Assembly (NCBI GenBank): GCA_947579665.1
Contig: OX388352.1
Coordinates: 35,582,216-35,646,215, forward strand
Reading direction: 5' to 3'
Origin: Sympetrum striolatum
Lineage: Eukaryota > Arthropoda > Insecta > Odonata > Libellulidae
Length of the DNA: 64,000 nucleotides
Both the position numbers and the translations under genes were made by a program. The notes beneath the pieces are model-generated. The model made no database searches. It saw nothing but the letters and a program-made list of their open reading frames with translations, and was not told the origin of the DNA. This document shows positions 49,532 to 58,801 of the stretch, piece after piece (the stretch's first letter is position 1; every line of letters starts with the position of its first letter).

Positions 49532-49570
49532 GAGGTTAGGCCCAGGTGGGCCTCTCTTCCACCTAACCTC
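49532..49570 (-). other. LINE A 3'-terminal hairpin
   Basis: GAGGTTAGG (49532-49540) and CCTAACCTC (49562-49570) are perfect inverted 9-mers. Inside the left part GCCCAGGTGGGC can form its own stem. It sits just before AATAAA and the repeated tail, where 3' recognition structures of LINE reverse transcriptases are known to lie. Confidence 0.6.
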
Positions 49571-50174
49571 GTATGTCGATTCCATTTAAATTTATTAAAA
49601 ACTCAACTTATTAAAAAAATACAAAAAAAAGAGTAGGGTGTGGGAAAAAATCTTTGCAACTGAAGGTTGGCTAAGAAAAAACCCACGTTGCGGGAAAACA
49701 CCCACAAAGAAGGGGGGTGAAAAAAAACGCGAAAACACAGTAATAGAAATAAATACAATAATATACAAACAAAGATATATGAAAAGTGAAAAAGAATAGA
49801 TATGAACAATTATTGTAGAAAGTAAATTTAACAAAAGGTATAGAAGACCTAATTGATTTAGTTATAATAAAAGTTAAAAGCTATAATAAACTAAATAATC
49901 TAATATTCTATAAGCTACAATATAGTATAATAAAAATTTTATAAAATTTCTTCAGCCGGAGGCATTTGTCAATAGATGTTTTCATGGACTGTCTTGAAGT
50001 CCTTGTCATTATATAGGTAATTCCTGTTAAATGGAGGTGCCTGTAAAAAAGAAAAGGAAAGAAGATACGGTAGATGAGAAGTATTCAAAGATTAACAAAG
50101 TAATAAGTGAATCAAGTAACATCCATGCTCTAGTGTAAGAAGTTTACCGGTAGGTGTTGGAATGATGGCAAGTG

Positions 50175-51809
50175 CTAAAAGGATAGTTGATGCTCAGAAT
50201 TGAATAGTCTATCAGTGATATCACGCTTGAAAGTGGGGAAAGATGATTGCGCTGATTTAGAATGGGTATGTGTATTCCAGTATTTTGCTCCAAGTACTAG
50301 AAACGTTTTACTGCATAAATCTGTTTTATGAACTGGTATCGAGAGTTTGCCGGAGGGACGAGTTCCTAGTAGTTTTGAATTGTTAAGATTAGTAAAATAG
50401 TTAATAAAGTACCTGGGACAACTTTTATTTAGAACTTTGTGAACGAGGTTGAGGGTATGCAGTTTTCTTCTTGAGTGAAGACGTAGCCATTTCAATTCTT
50501 TGAATAGTGGAGTCACATGATCCGATTTTTTGGCATTGAAGATGAACTTGATAGCATGATTAAATGCTCTGTCCAACTTAGAGGTTACTGCTTTGTTTGC
50601 TTCATTTATAAGTGTGTCAGAATAGTCAAAGATAGGAAAAACTAATGCTTGAACGAGTAATTTCTTTAGCTGAAGTGGTAGTATATGCCTCAATCGTTTC
50701 ATACTATGGATAGTTGAGTAAGACTTCTTGCAGACAGCTGATGCTTGAGGAATCCAAGTAAAGGATTGATCAAGTTTTACACCTAGGTTATTTACAGATG
50801 AGCTGTAATCGATTTCAGTATTTTCAATTTTTATTCTAGGTAGCGTGGTTATGCTGATGTTACTAAGTGTCCTGGGATAACCAAAAATTATGGCTTGAGA
50901 TTTGCTGGGATTAATTTTGAGTGCCAAAGAGTAAAGCCATGAATGTAGGAGGGAGATATCATTATTCATAAGTTGAATAGCTTCTAAGGAATTTTTTGGT
51001 TTTGTTGATAGATACATTTGCAGGTCGTCAGCGTATAAATGGTAAGAAGTGTGATTCAAGTGCGAGGATAGGTCTTGAAGGTAAAGGGAGAATAACAAAG
51101 GGCCGATTATAGATCCCTGAGGAACGCCATGATTGTTAACCAATATTGAGGAATAACTGTCATTGGTGAAGCAAGTTTGGGATCTGTTCACAAGGTATGA
51201 GGAAAACCATGATAAGGTGGAATGAGAAAGATTAAATCTCTACAGTTTGGCTAAGAGTAAATCAATCTCTACTGAATCGAATGCTTTACGAAGGTCAATT
51301 AGAGCAAGAAAAGTTATTTTCTTACTATCCATGGCTATTTTGATGTCATCTGTGAGTTTAGTAAGTGCAGTGGAGGTGCTGTGGTGACGCCTAAAGCCAG
51401 ACTGGAAAGGATCGAAGAGATTGTTCTCAGATAAAAATTTAGTAAGCTGCTGATGCACTAGGCGTTCGAGACCCTTGGATAGTGATGGAAGAATACTTAT
51501 CGGGCGGAAATCATTAGCATTGTGTGGAGTATTTACTTTAGGAATAGGGTGTATGACTGAGGTTTTCCATTGGGGTGGAAAGATACCTTGGGAAAGGGAG
51601 GAATTAAATATATGCGTGATATAAGGAAGGAAGGCATAAAGGATTTTATGGATGAATTGAATCGGGATACCATCGATTCCTGTGGCAGTGGATTTTATAG
51701 CTAAGAGGGAACTTTTTACTTCACTGATGGATAACGGTTTAAATTTGAATTCTGACTTGGTAAGTGGAGTTAGTCTGGATATCGACAAAAGTGACTCGTT
51801 GTAATTCAT
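50175..51809 (-). pseudogene. LINE A ORF2, reverse transcriptase part
   Basis: One frame, broken by a TAG at 51240-51242. RT motifs in order: GIDGIPIQF, FRPISILPSLSKGLERLV (motifs 1-2), SGFRRHHSTSTAL, LIDLRKAFDSV (motif A with catalytic Asp), then the stop, HGVPQGSIIGPLLF (motif B), YADDLQMY (motif C with the two catalytic Asp), INPSKSQAIIFG and NLGVKLDQSFTW (motifs D-E), and a C-terminal region ending SEHQLSF. The stop separates motif A from motif B, so no active enzyme could be made without readthrough. Upstream it joins the 51800-52630 segment through a single-base frameshift near 51800. Confidence 0.92.
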
Positions 51810-52630
51810 TTGGTGTTATTTTTGTGTAGTTGTTAACGAAATGTTCGTTCAAATTGTCGGGCGTTAAATTATGATATAAGGAGTCTTTAGATTTACCTAT
51901 ACCTAGTTTCGACAATCCTTTCCATAGAGATTTACCGGAAGCAATCTTAAGGAGTTCTTTTGCAAATTTGGCTTTAGCGTTTCTGATTGCTCTTTTGACT
52001 TTGTTTCGGAGTGATTTGAATTTTTCGAAATCCGATAATAGTTTAGATTGTTTATAATAACTTAGAGCTTTATCTCTTCGTCTCATAAGAGATAAAATTG
52101 AATCACTTATCCACGGAGTAGGTTGGTTTTTCACACGTTTGGTTAAGAGAGGAGCGTGCTCGGATATTAATTCTGCAAAAATTGTATTTAGTAGCTCAAC
52201 TTTTCCATCTACATCACTAATTAGGTATATATCATTGAGTGGGAGATAATATATCGAATCATGTAAGGCATTTAAGTTCATATTATTTATGTTACGATAT
52301 GTTATCAATTTAGGTGTATTTCTCTTCGAGCGTGTTGCGTAGTTAATGTATATGAGATCGTGTGCAGAAATACCGGGTGCAGAAATTTTTCCGTGATTTA
52401 AAACTTTACTACGATTGCTTACAAGAATAAGATCTAATAGTGAGGCTGAGTGGTTAGTAAAGAACGTTGGATCAGAGGAGAGAATGTGAAAGTTCATGGA
52501 ATTGAATACCAATTTCAGTTGCTTGGATTCAGCACTATTTTCGCAGAGGTTAGTGTTGAAGTCTCCCATAATTATCACATCGTCGTAAAGCTGTAAGATA
52601 TCAGACAAAGCCTCTTCAATGTCAGTAAGG
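51800..52630 (-). pseudogene. LINE A ORF2, endonuclease C-terminal half and linker
   Basis: Continues the endonuclease after the LINE B insertion. IIMGDFNTNL carries the conserved GDFN of APE-type endonucleases, and SAHDLIYI matches the final SDH region, here SAH. A basic linker (ISDSILSLMRRRDKALSYYKQ, KRAIRNAKAKF) leads to the RT. The frame agrees with the 53815-54452 segment once the insert is removed: 52631 joins 53815 with codons in phase. It ends at a frameshift near 51800, after NYTKITPNEL. Confidence 0.88.
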
Positions 52631-53731
52631 TCAAAAGTAAGTAAGTCTTGTGAGACCCAGTTAGCGCTTTTTATGAATGACGTATCTAAAGCAGCAGACG
52701 GCGGTGTTAGATCAGACGCAGTTTTCCTAGATTTCAGGAAAGCTTTCGACACAGTTTCTCACGAAAAGCTTATCCAAAAGCTGAGTGCCTACGCGATCGA
52801 CGAAAAAGTTATCAGATGGACCAAATCTTTTCTAGAAAACAGATCTCAGCGAGTTGCGTTAGATGGAGTTTTATCCGAAGAAATAAGTATCTCATCTGGA
52901 GTTCCACAGGGAAGTGTTCTTGGTCCAATCTTATTTATAATTTACATTAACGACCTCGTAGATAACGTAAAGAGTAAGGTTAGATTATTTGCCGATGATA
53001 CCCTGATATACAGAGAGATTTTGACAGAAAACGATTGTAATGTGCTTCAAGACGACCTGGACGTAATATCAGGATGGTGTAAAGATTGGCAGCTGGATTT
53101 AAATATAAATAAATGCGTTGCCATGAGTTTTACGCGCTCCACAAACATAATTCCCACGCAGTACCAAATCTCAGGTCATCCATTAGAGTTAGTTCACGAC
53201 AACAAATACCTAGGAGTCACGTTTAGCAGTAACTTATCTTTTAAAGAACATATTCGAGATGCGATAGGAAAAGCGAATAGAATGCAAAGATTAACTGGTA
53301 GAACGTTGAGAGGATGCTCATCGAGAGTCAAAGAAATAGCTTACTTTTCTCTTATTCGTCCGAGTCTTGAATACTGCTGTGCGGTTTGGGACCCACACGG
53401 AGTAGGTTTAGTCTCAGATTTAGAGATGGTCCAGCGTAGAGCAGCCCGATTCTTTTGCGGGGATTTCAGGTTTGATAGCAGCGTTACGGCAATGATAGAG
53501 TCCCTCAGTTGGAATTCACTACAGATAAGAAGATCTGAATATCGTCGGAAACTTTTCGAAAAGTTCAATCGTTCAGAATTTATAGACGAAGTAAGTGAAA
53601 TGTTAGTGTCAGTAAGGAGCGAACGCGATCTCCGAGAGGCATCGACGAAGCGTTATAGGGAAGTAATCGCAAGGACGGATAATTACTTTTGGTCGTTTTT
53701 TCCCCAAGCTATTAGAAATGCTAATAGGTAG
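52631..53731 (+). CDS. LINE B reverse transcriptase, truncated at the N terminus
   Basis: 367 codons without stop or shift. Visible motifs: SCETQLALF, AVFLDFRKAFDTVSH (motif A), SSGVPQGSVLGPILF (motif B), LFADDTLIY (motif C, catalytic Asp pair), LDLNINKCVAMSF (D) and YLGVTFSSNL (E), then SLIRPSLEYCCAVW, QRRAARFF and the C-terminal YRKLFEKFNRSEF region, ending RNANR. Full-length relatives have about 900-1000 residues; the endonuclease and RT motifs before A are missing. No promoter is present and the piece is unlikely to be expressed on its own. LINE C is a diverged relative. Confidence 0.92.
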   Translation, partial: SKVSKSCETQLALFMNDVSKAADGGVRSDAVFLDFRKAFDTVSHEKLIQKLSAYAIDEKVIRWTKSFLENRSQRVALDGVLSEEISISSGVPQGSVLGPILFIIYINDLVDNVKSKVRLFADDTLIYREILTENDCNVLQDDLDVISGWCKDWQLDLNINKCVAMSFTRSTNIIPTQYQISGHPLELVHDNKYLGVTFSSNLSFKEHIRDAIGKANRMQRLTGRTLRGCSSRVKEIAYFSLIRPSLEYCCAVWDPHGVGLVSDLEMVQRRAARFFCGDFRFDSSVTAMIESLSWNSLQIRRSEYRRKLFEKFNRSEFIDEVSEMLVSVRSERDLREASTKRYREVIARTDNYFWSFFPQAIRNANR

Positions 53732-53754
53732 GAATGAATAATGGTGGTGTATTA

Positions 53755-53790
53755 CACCCCCTGCCATACGCCTCTGGCGGCTCGCGGGGT
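53755..53790 (+). other. LINE B 3' stem-loop
   Basis: CCCC..TGCCATACGCC-TCT-GGCGGCTCGC..GGGG folds as an outer C4/G4 stem around a CGCC/GGCG hairpin. LINE C keeps the same plan with different bases (58057-58089). It is followed at once by the repeated tail. Confidence 0.65.
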
Positions 53791-53814
53791 ATATATCTAA
53801 ATCTAAATCTAAGG

Positions 53815-54452
53815 TATCCTATCTTTGGGGGTTTATATATAACGCAGTAGAGCAGTTTTTTACGCTTATGATTAATTTCGAGCATAATAAATTCGGGTCG
53901 CCCGCAGTAGTTTGGTTGTGAATGAGAAATTAGTTTATGCTGGAGATCATTACGTAAGTAAACACATACACCCCCGCCTCTTTTACCAATTCTATTATTT
54001 CGGACAGGTTTAAAATTCGGAATATTAACGTGTGAAGACGAAATATTTGGTTTTAACCATGACTCGCTAACACCAGTAATATCAATGTCATTGACTGTTC
54101 CTATAAGTTTAATTTCATCTAAGTGTGCCACTATACTCTGAGCATTGATGTGTACTGCCATGAGTGATCTTTTATGGAGTGAGGCTATTTTGCGGAGACT
54201 TTCCGATGCTGTGCACAAATTATTTGTCTGCAAGCTGGTAGTACAATGAGATGGAGACTCGATTAGGGAGATAGTGAGGACATGCGAGTATGGGAAGAAT
54301 GAGCATGGGTTGGGATTCAGTGAGTCACTACGTTTTGTTGGAAAGAATTGTGTAGCCAAGGGACTCAGGTAGGAAACACCGAGGGGTGAAAGAGGTTGTT
54401 TTTGACATGTTTGAATATGAGTAGGGATGTTCCGAGAATTGTAAGTGTTCAT
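53815..54452 (-). pseudogene. LINE A ORF2, N-terminal part with start of endonuclease
   Basis: The first ATG used here gives about 90 residues of Ser/Pro-rich leader, then AVHINAQSI (the conserved Asn of APE endonucleases), DITGVSESWLKP (conserved Glu), KRGGGVCVYLR and CVIYKPPKIGY. The frame is cut by LINE B at 53814/52631, after GY. It resumes at 52630. A later in-frame Met (in KRSLMAVH) could also serve as start. ORF2 as a whole would have been about 1030 residues. Confidence 0.88.
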
Positions 54453-54727
54453 GATTTAGCCAAGAGTAAATTCCTTTAAGGAGTAAGAAATGAGAAGGAA
54501 TTTCTACTGTAGAGACTAACACGAAAGAGCTTATACTCACGGCGAGAAAGAAATAGGATTTTAAAAAATTAGGGATCTTTAGAAGAAAAGGAAATATAAT
54601 CTGAAGTGCAAGAGGTAGAAAAGTTTATAAAGAGAGAAAGTAAAGAAGTTAAAAAGGGTTAAGAAGAAAAAAAAATAAAAAAGGAGAAAGAAACGAGATA
54701 ACAGAACTCTCACTTAACTTAGTTTCA

Positions 54728-55540
54728 TTATGAAGCCGGAGTACTGATGAGTCGGGAGCGTGGCTTGTCGATGGTCTGCTTAATCCTGTCGATGTCATGG
54801 AGGGTTGTTGCTGTGTACTTGGTTTCATTGGGCCCTAACACCATCACCCTACCGTCAAAGGTCCGCACATTCTCTCGGCCAAAGGAATCCTTGGCCTCAT
54901 CAAGAAGTCTTTTCCTATATCTGGTTAGAGATTCAGTGATTAGGAACCCAGTCGTCTTCAGTGCCTTCTTGTTCCTCCACACGACTTCGCGGTCCGCATA
55001 TGATATAAATTTCACTATCAACGGCCGGTTACGTTTGCTATTGCGGTTCCACTGGCCGATGCGGTGGGACCTGTCAATGCAATTTACGGGTATTTTAACC
55101 CCAAGCTTATCCTCAAAAAAATTCACGGCAAGGTTAATGGGTACTTCCCTGTCGATCTCCGGGAGCCCGAGTATAAGAAGACAGTTCCGACGGCTGTACT
55201 GCTCGAGAGCATCCAGCTGGCGTCCCTGCTCCTCCACTTGTTCCCGGAGTTTTTTCAGTTCCGTGTCTACTGGATTGAGAATAGCTTCTCTTAGGCTTTC
55301 CAGCACCTTAGCCTGGATGGCGTTTATATCTACGTCTTTGCCTTTAGAATTGGAGATCTCCTTACGGACTTCTTCCTTAACGGCATCCAGTATTTTGGGG
55401 GATATGCTTTCCTCAACAATCTCGGCGATGGAGACGGCCTCGCTGACCACGACCTTGCTACCTCTAGGCATCCTCGCGGCTGAGGGTAGAAAATGGTGAT
55501 AAAATGGGTTAATTGAAAGTTCAGGGAGAGAGCTTACCAC
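54728..55540 (-). CDS. LINE A ORF1 protein (RNA-binding, coiled coil)
   Basis: 270 codons, open throughout. The likely true start is the ATG giving MPRGSKVVV (about residue 24), since the first 23 residues look like leader sequence. Residues about 50-125 are charged and heptad-like (KILDAVKEEVRKEI, LKKLREQVEEQGRQL), consistent with a coiled coil. Next come RRNCLLILGLPE, then DRSHRIGQ and RPLIVKFISYADREVVWRNK, as in ORF1 proteins of many arthropod LINEs, where an RRM-like fold follows the coiled coil. There is no zinc knuckle. The role inferred from family knowledge is binding of the element RNA. It is not overlapped by the LINE B insertion. Confidence 0.82.
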   Translation of the reverse strand: MVSSLPELSINPFYHHFLPSAARMPRGSKVVVSEAVSIAEIVEESISPKILDAVKEEVRKEISNSKGKDVDINAIQAKVLESLREAILNPVDTELKKLREQVEEQGRQLDALEQYSRRNCLLILGLPEIDREVPINLAVNFFEDKLGVKIPVNCIDRSHRIGQWNRNSKRNRPLIVKFISYADREVVWRNKKALKTTGFLITESLTRYRKRLLDEAKDSFGRENVRTFDGRVMVLGPNETKYTATTLHDIDRIKQTIDKPRSRLISTPAS

Positions 55541-55560
55541 ATCCGCACTCTATGACGACT

Positions 55561-56402
55561 GAAGAAATTATTACCAAAATAGTGTCTCGTATTACAGAAT
55601 AATTAGGGCCGCAAAAAAGCAAACATTAATGTCCAATAAGATTTGGGAAAACAACGATGTGAACGTGAGCAGAGACGCAACGAGAAACCTGAAAATCAAA
55701 GCATACGATATAGACTTAGAGATCAGCTTTATTGTATAACATTGGAATGGAAAATTAGCTGACGTTGTCTGTACTTACAACTGCTCCGTCATAAGAGCGA
55801 TAAAAGCTACACGACGTAGAGTACTGAGCCGAGTCCCTGAAGACCCTTAGTGCTATATAGTCCGGCGATTCCTGTAATTTATATTCAGGAATACTTATGT
55901 AGTCGAATTTTAATTCTAAATATGATTCTCTAGGGATTAAGGGAAGTTTCAATTACTACAAAGTTAATTGAAAGAATTATTTTCAAAAATGTATTTCTCG
56001 GGTCTCCAAAGACCCGAGGCACTTACTCCGTGTGTACAGGAAAGCGGGACACTGAAATAAGCAATACAGATTTTAGAAAGACATTTATCACGGAATTCAA
56101 GGGAGATAATGAGCGTCACTAAGAATACCGATAATTCGTTTTTATCTATTTTTAGTTGATTCGTCCTCTTCTTAGTGGCCTAAAATACTTTTCTTGCTCC
56201 GCCTTCTCAGCCGTGATGATGAATTTAGAGGAACAGTACACATGACTAAATGTAAGTGAGTTAAACTGTGTAACGCAATAGCAAACGATTTTGTTAACGC
56301 CAAGATACAGACACAGAATAAGGTATGAAACAAAATCTACGGATTGGTCAACCATTTTAAACTAAACCCACTTACTGCGGAGATTTTAAAGTAGAGTCAT
56401 TG
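55561..56402. other. Unassigned AT-rich DNA
   Basis: LINE A 5' flank. The 5' edge of LINE A cannot be fixed and may extend some tens of bases into this stretch. Nothing else is seen. Confidence 0.4.
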
Positions 56403-56547
56403 ATAGAGAAATAAAAGTACAACATTTACCCGTTACCACAAATATGAATCACACGCGACCTTGGTATGACGCTAATCGTCAAAGCCTAGGTCGCATGTGA
56501 TTATGATTTGTGGCAATGAATAAAAGTTGTTCTTTCATTTCTCTATT
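56403..56547. mobile_element. Fold-back (hairpin) element, 145 bp
   Basis: Arms of about 60 bp, starting GATAGAGAAAT and (inverted) AATAGAGAAAT, pair through TACCACAAATATGAATCACA / TGCCACAAATCATAATCACA and CGCGACC / TGCGACC to a GACG-CTAAT-CGTC tip. About a dozen mismatches or small indels are present. No coding sequence and no clear target duplication. Confidence 0.78.
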
Positions 56548-57059
56548 AGCGAAGGCTGCCACCAATTCAAGGTCGAAACAGTGGAATTTGTTAGAGTCAT
56601 CGAATTTAGATTACAAAATTATTATTCAATAAAATCGCCCATATTCGCAAGCATATAATCAAATACTACATTAACTAAAATAGGGCGTTATTAGACCCAT
56701 AAAGGATAAATCTACGATAGTTTTTTTACGCGAGATCGACGGTTCAAGCATTGGAAACGGAAATCATGTATGAGTATTCCGAATACTGTTATTGAATACA
56801 TATTTAAAATACACCAAAAAGTAAATAATATTTCCAGATGCACACAATAAGACTTTTGAAGAAATAATTTTCTACTTCACTGTGTATAAGTTATCCCGGT
56901 ATTGCTTGAAAAACTATGTAGAAATGAAAAAAATTACTTCCGTGATAAGCAAGTAAGTACATACATTATATTTATTAAAGCAGCATACATAAAATATTAC
57001 ATTTGAACATAGGCATATGCTGAAGCATGAACTAAAAAGAAGCATCTTGATCTTCTTGT
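56548..57059. other. Unassigned AT-rich DNA
   Basis: Spacer before LINE C; nothing recognisable. Confidence 0.4.
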
Positions 57060-58031
57060 TCTTTCCTAAACAAACTAAAACTAGCGGGCATTAACAAGGA
57101 AGTAGTCGACTGGGTTAAGGATTTTCTCTACGAGAGGGAACAACAAGTTGTACTGGATGGCGTTAGCTCAAATAGAGTCAAAGTTACCTCTGGCGTACCT
57201 CAAGGCAGTGTAATTGGACCTCTTCTTTTCCTTATTTATATCAATGACTTGAGTGACGAGATAGTTAGTAATGTGAGGATATTTGCGGATGACTCGGTTA
57301 TATATAGGGAAATAACAAGCGAGGAAGACCGGACATCTCTCTCAAACGATTTAGTCCTCATCCAAAGGTGGTGCAAAAAATGGGAATTAGATATTAACGT
57401 AAGTAAATGCTCCGTAGTTAATTTCTTCGAAAAGAAAAAAATGCGTCCAAATCACCCATACAAAATTAATGGAATTAGTATCAAAGTAGTAGATTCAGTT
57501 AAATATCTCGGGACAAACATTACTAATAACTTAAATTGGAGCACGCATATTCGAAAAATCTGCGGCAAAGCGAGTAAAAGGCTTGGCTTTGTAAAGCGTA
57601 TTGTCGGTAAATGCGACGAAAAGGTGAGAGAGCGATGTTATTTTACCTTGGTCAGACCCCTTCTGGAATATGCGGCAAGTATATGGGATCCGGCGGATGA
57701 AACGTGTACTCGCGAACTCGAGAAAGTGCAGCGTAAAGCGGTTCGTTTTGTTAAGAAATGCTACGATAAAAAAGCAAGTGTTACAAAAATGCTCTCAGAC
57801 GTAGGTTGGGAATCCTTGAAAGAAAGGAGATTGGAAGCTAGGCTGCGATTGCTTAATAAATTCAGGGAAACTACATTTTCCAAAGATACAATCGGTATCA
57901 TGCAACCCCCCTGCTACGTCGGTCGATCCGATAATGACCGTAAGTTAAGAGAAATAGATGCTAGGACGAATCGTTTTAGAGATTCATTCTTTCCGCGAAC
58001 AATACGTGACAATAATCGAATAAGGAAGTAA
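57060..58031 (+). CDS. LINE C reverse transcriptase, truncated at the N terminus
   Basis: About 324 codons without stop. The frame is open before the first ATG at 57249 and already holds RT sequence: NKLKLAGINKEVVDWVKDF and TSGVPQGSVIGPLLF (motif B). The coding region therefore starts at the truncation, not at that ATG. Motif C reads IFADDSVIY, with the catalytic Asp pair. Next come LDINVSKCSVVNF (D), YLGTNITNNL (E), LVRPLLEYAASIWDPA, VQRKAVRFVKKCYDK and a C terminus ending NNRIRK. Motif A is missing, so it has no activity. It is homologous to LINE B over its length with moderate similarity. Confidence 0.9.
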   Translation, partial: SFLNKLKLAGINKEVVDWVKDFLYEREQQVVLDGVSSNRVKVTSGVPQGSVIGPLLFLIYINDLSDEIVSNVRIFADDSVIYREITSEEDRTSLSNDLVLIQRWCKKWELDINVSKCSVVNFFEKKKMRPNHPYKINGISIKVVDSVKYLGTNITNNLNWSTHIRKICGKASKRLGFVKRIVGKCDEKVRERCYFTLVRPLLEYAASIWDPADETCTRELEKVQRKAVRFVKKCYDKKASVTKMLSDVGWESLKERRLEARLRLLNKFRETTFSKDTIGIMQPPCYVGRSDNDRKLREIDARTNRFRDSFFPRTIRDNNRIRK

Positions 58032-58056
58032 TTTAGATTCAACTGGTGTTTACACG

Positions 58057-58089
58057 CCCTGCCACACGCCGAAAGGCGGCTTGTAGGGT
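58057..58089 (+). other. LINE C 3' stem-loop
   Basis: CCCT..GCCACACGCC-GAAA-GGCGGC..TTGTAGGG: outer CCCT/AGGG stem and an inner GCC/GGC stem capped by GAAA. Same layout and position as in LINE B but with other bases, just before the repeated tail. Confidence 0.65.
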
Positions 58090-58112
58090 ATTAATGTAGA
58101 TGTAGATGTAGA

Positions 58113-58610
58113 TGTTTCCCAAAACACAGTTGCTTAATTTGATCCGTGAAAATGGAAATGTTAGGTTGGATAGAAATGGATTAATTGACGAGAACAAACA
58201 TACCGTCTTGATTTTAAGCGCAATTTTTAATTTTATACCTGAAGCTATTTCCACCAGGGCCCCGAATATCCAGGTGGGTAGCGCGTTCGAGATTGGTCGT
58301 GGGTCCTAATCACGGTGAGAATCAACATTTACCAGCGTTCACCCAGTATCGTGATGAATATCTGAATTAAGATATAGTAGGTCCAGTGGTGGAGGAATCG
58401 ATGCCCTGACCACGTGTCTACACGTGTACCCTGAATATGTCATATCTCTCAAATGCATAACACGCCATGGACTCAAATTTTTTCAATCCCTATGGAATTT
58501 CAATGGGCAAGTTTCATTTCCCTAACAATTACGAGTATGAAGCCACATTTTTCCCCTGATTGATTTACTCGCTTCCACTTTGACGAATGTTAGAATTCCG
58601 ATATATTATT
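58113..58610. other. Unassigned DNA
   Basis: Spacer between two LINE pieces; no feature recognised. Confidence 0.4.
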
Positions 58611-58801
58611 CCGATAGATTTAAATAAATACCCCGCGAGCCGCCAGAGGCGTATGGCAGGGGATGTAATACACCACCATTATTCATCCCTACCTATTAGC
58701 ATCTCTAATAGCTTGGGGAAAAAACGACCAAAAGTAATTATCCGTCCTTGCGATTACTTCCCTATAACGCTTCGTCGATGCCTCTCGGAGATCGCGTTCG
58801 C
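58611..58801 (-). mobile_element. LINE B 3' end, truncated copy
   Basis: On the minus strand it matches LINE B from GCGAACGCGATCTCC through the stop, the stem-loop (58630-58663) and GGGGTATTTATTTAAATCT. Few differences from LINE B. It is 5' truncated beside an ATT/AGT-rich run (58802-58860). Confidence 0.88.

Larger units (their letters stand above)
52631..53809 (+). mobile_element. LINE B: 5'-truncated non-LTR retrotransposon nested in LINE A
   Basis: A 1.18-kb insertion in antisense orientation to LINE A. It starts in the RT region, runs through an undamaged ORF to a folded 3' region and ends with ATCTAAATCTAAATCTAA. The flanks give the target exactly: GTCAGTAAGG before, (TC)TAAGGTATCC after. 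TAAGG, or at least AAGG, is duplicated. Removing the insert and one TAAGG restores the LINE A endonuclease frame (GYLTDIEE). The open ORF and clean duplication imply a younger insertion than LINE A. Related tails occur at 9426-9667 and 58611-58801. Confidence 0.93.
49496..55560 (-). mobile_element. LINE A: near full-length two-ORF non-LTR retrotransposon, interrupted by LINE B
   Basis: In minus-strand order: ORF1 (55540-54728), a 275-bp spacer, ORF2 with apurinic-type endonuclease and reverse transcriptase (54452-50175, split by LINE B at 52631-53814), a 3' untranslated region of about 680 bp with a terminal hairpin and AATAAA, and a TTAACTAACTAACTA tail. Without the insert it is about 4.9 kb, normal for this class. 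The RT wording (FRPISILP, YADDLQMY) suggests the CR1/L2/Jockey group; the clade was not determined. The exact 5' end is unclear and no target duplication was found. ORF2 carries one stop and one frameshift, so the copy cannot make the whole protein. Confidence 0.9.
57060..58112 (+). mobile_element. LINE C: 5'-truncated non-LTR retrotransposon
   Basis: RT ORF fragment, a short 3' untranslated region with a GNRA-capped stem-loop, and a (TAGATG)n tail (about 58094-58112). The 5' end is a truncation near 57060 inside the RT. The flanks share a rough TTTCC.AAACA word, which may be an aged target duplication but is not convincing. The coding part is undamaged. A decayed relative occupies 1-340. Confidence 0.88.

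Noticed and set aside
54747..55499. Plus-strand open frame of 250 codons
   Set aside because: Antisense shadow of LINE A ORF1, which has the recognisable protein.
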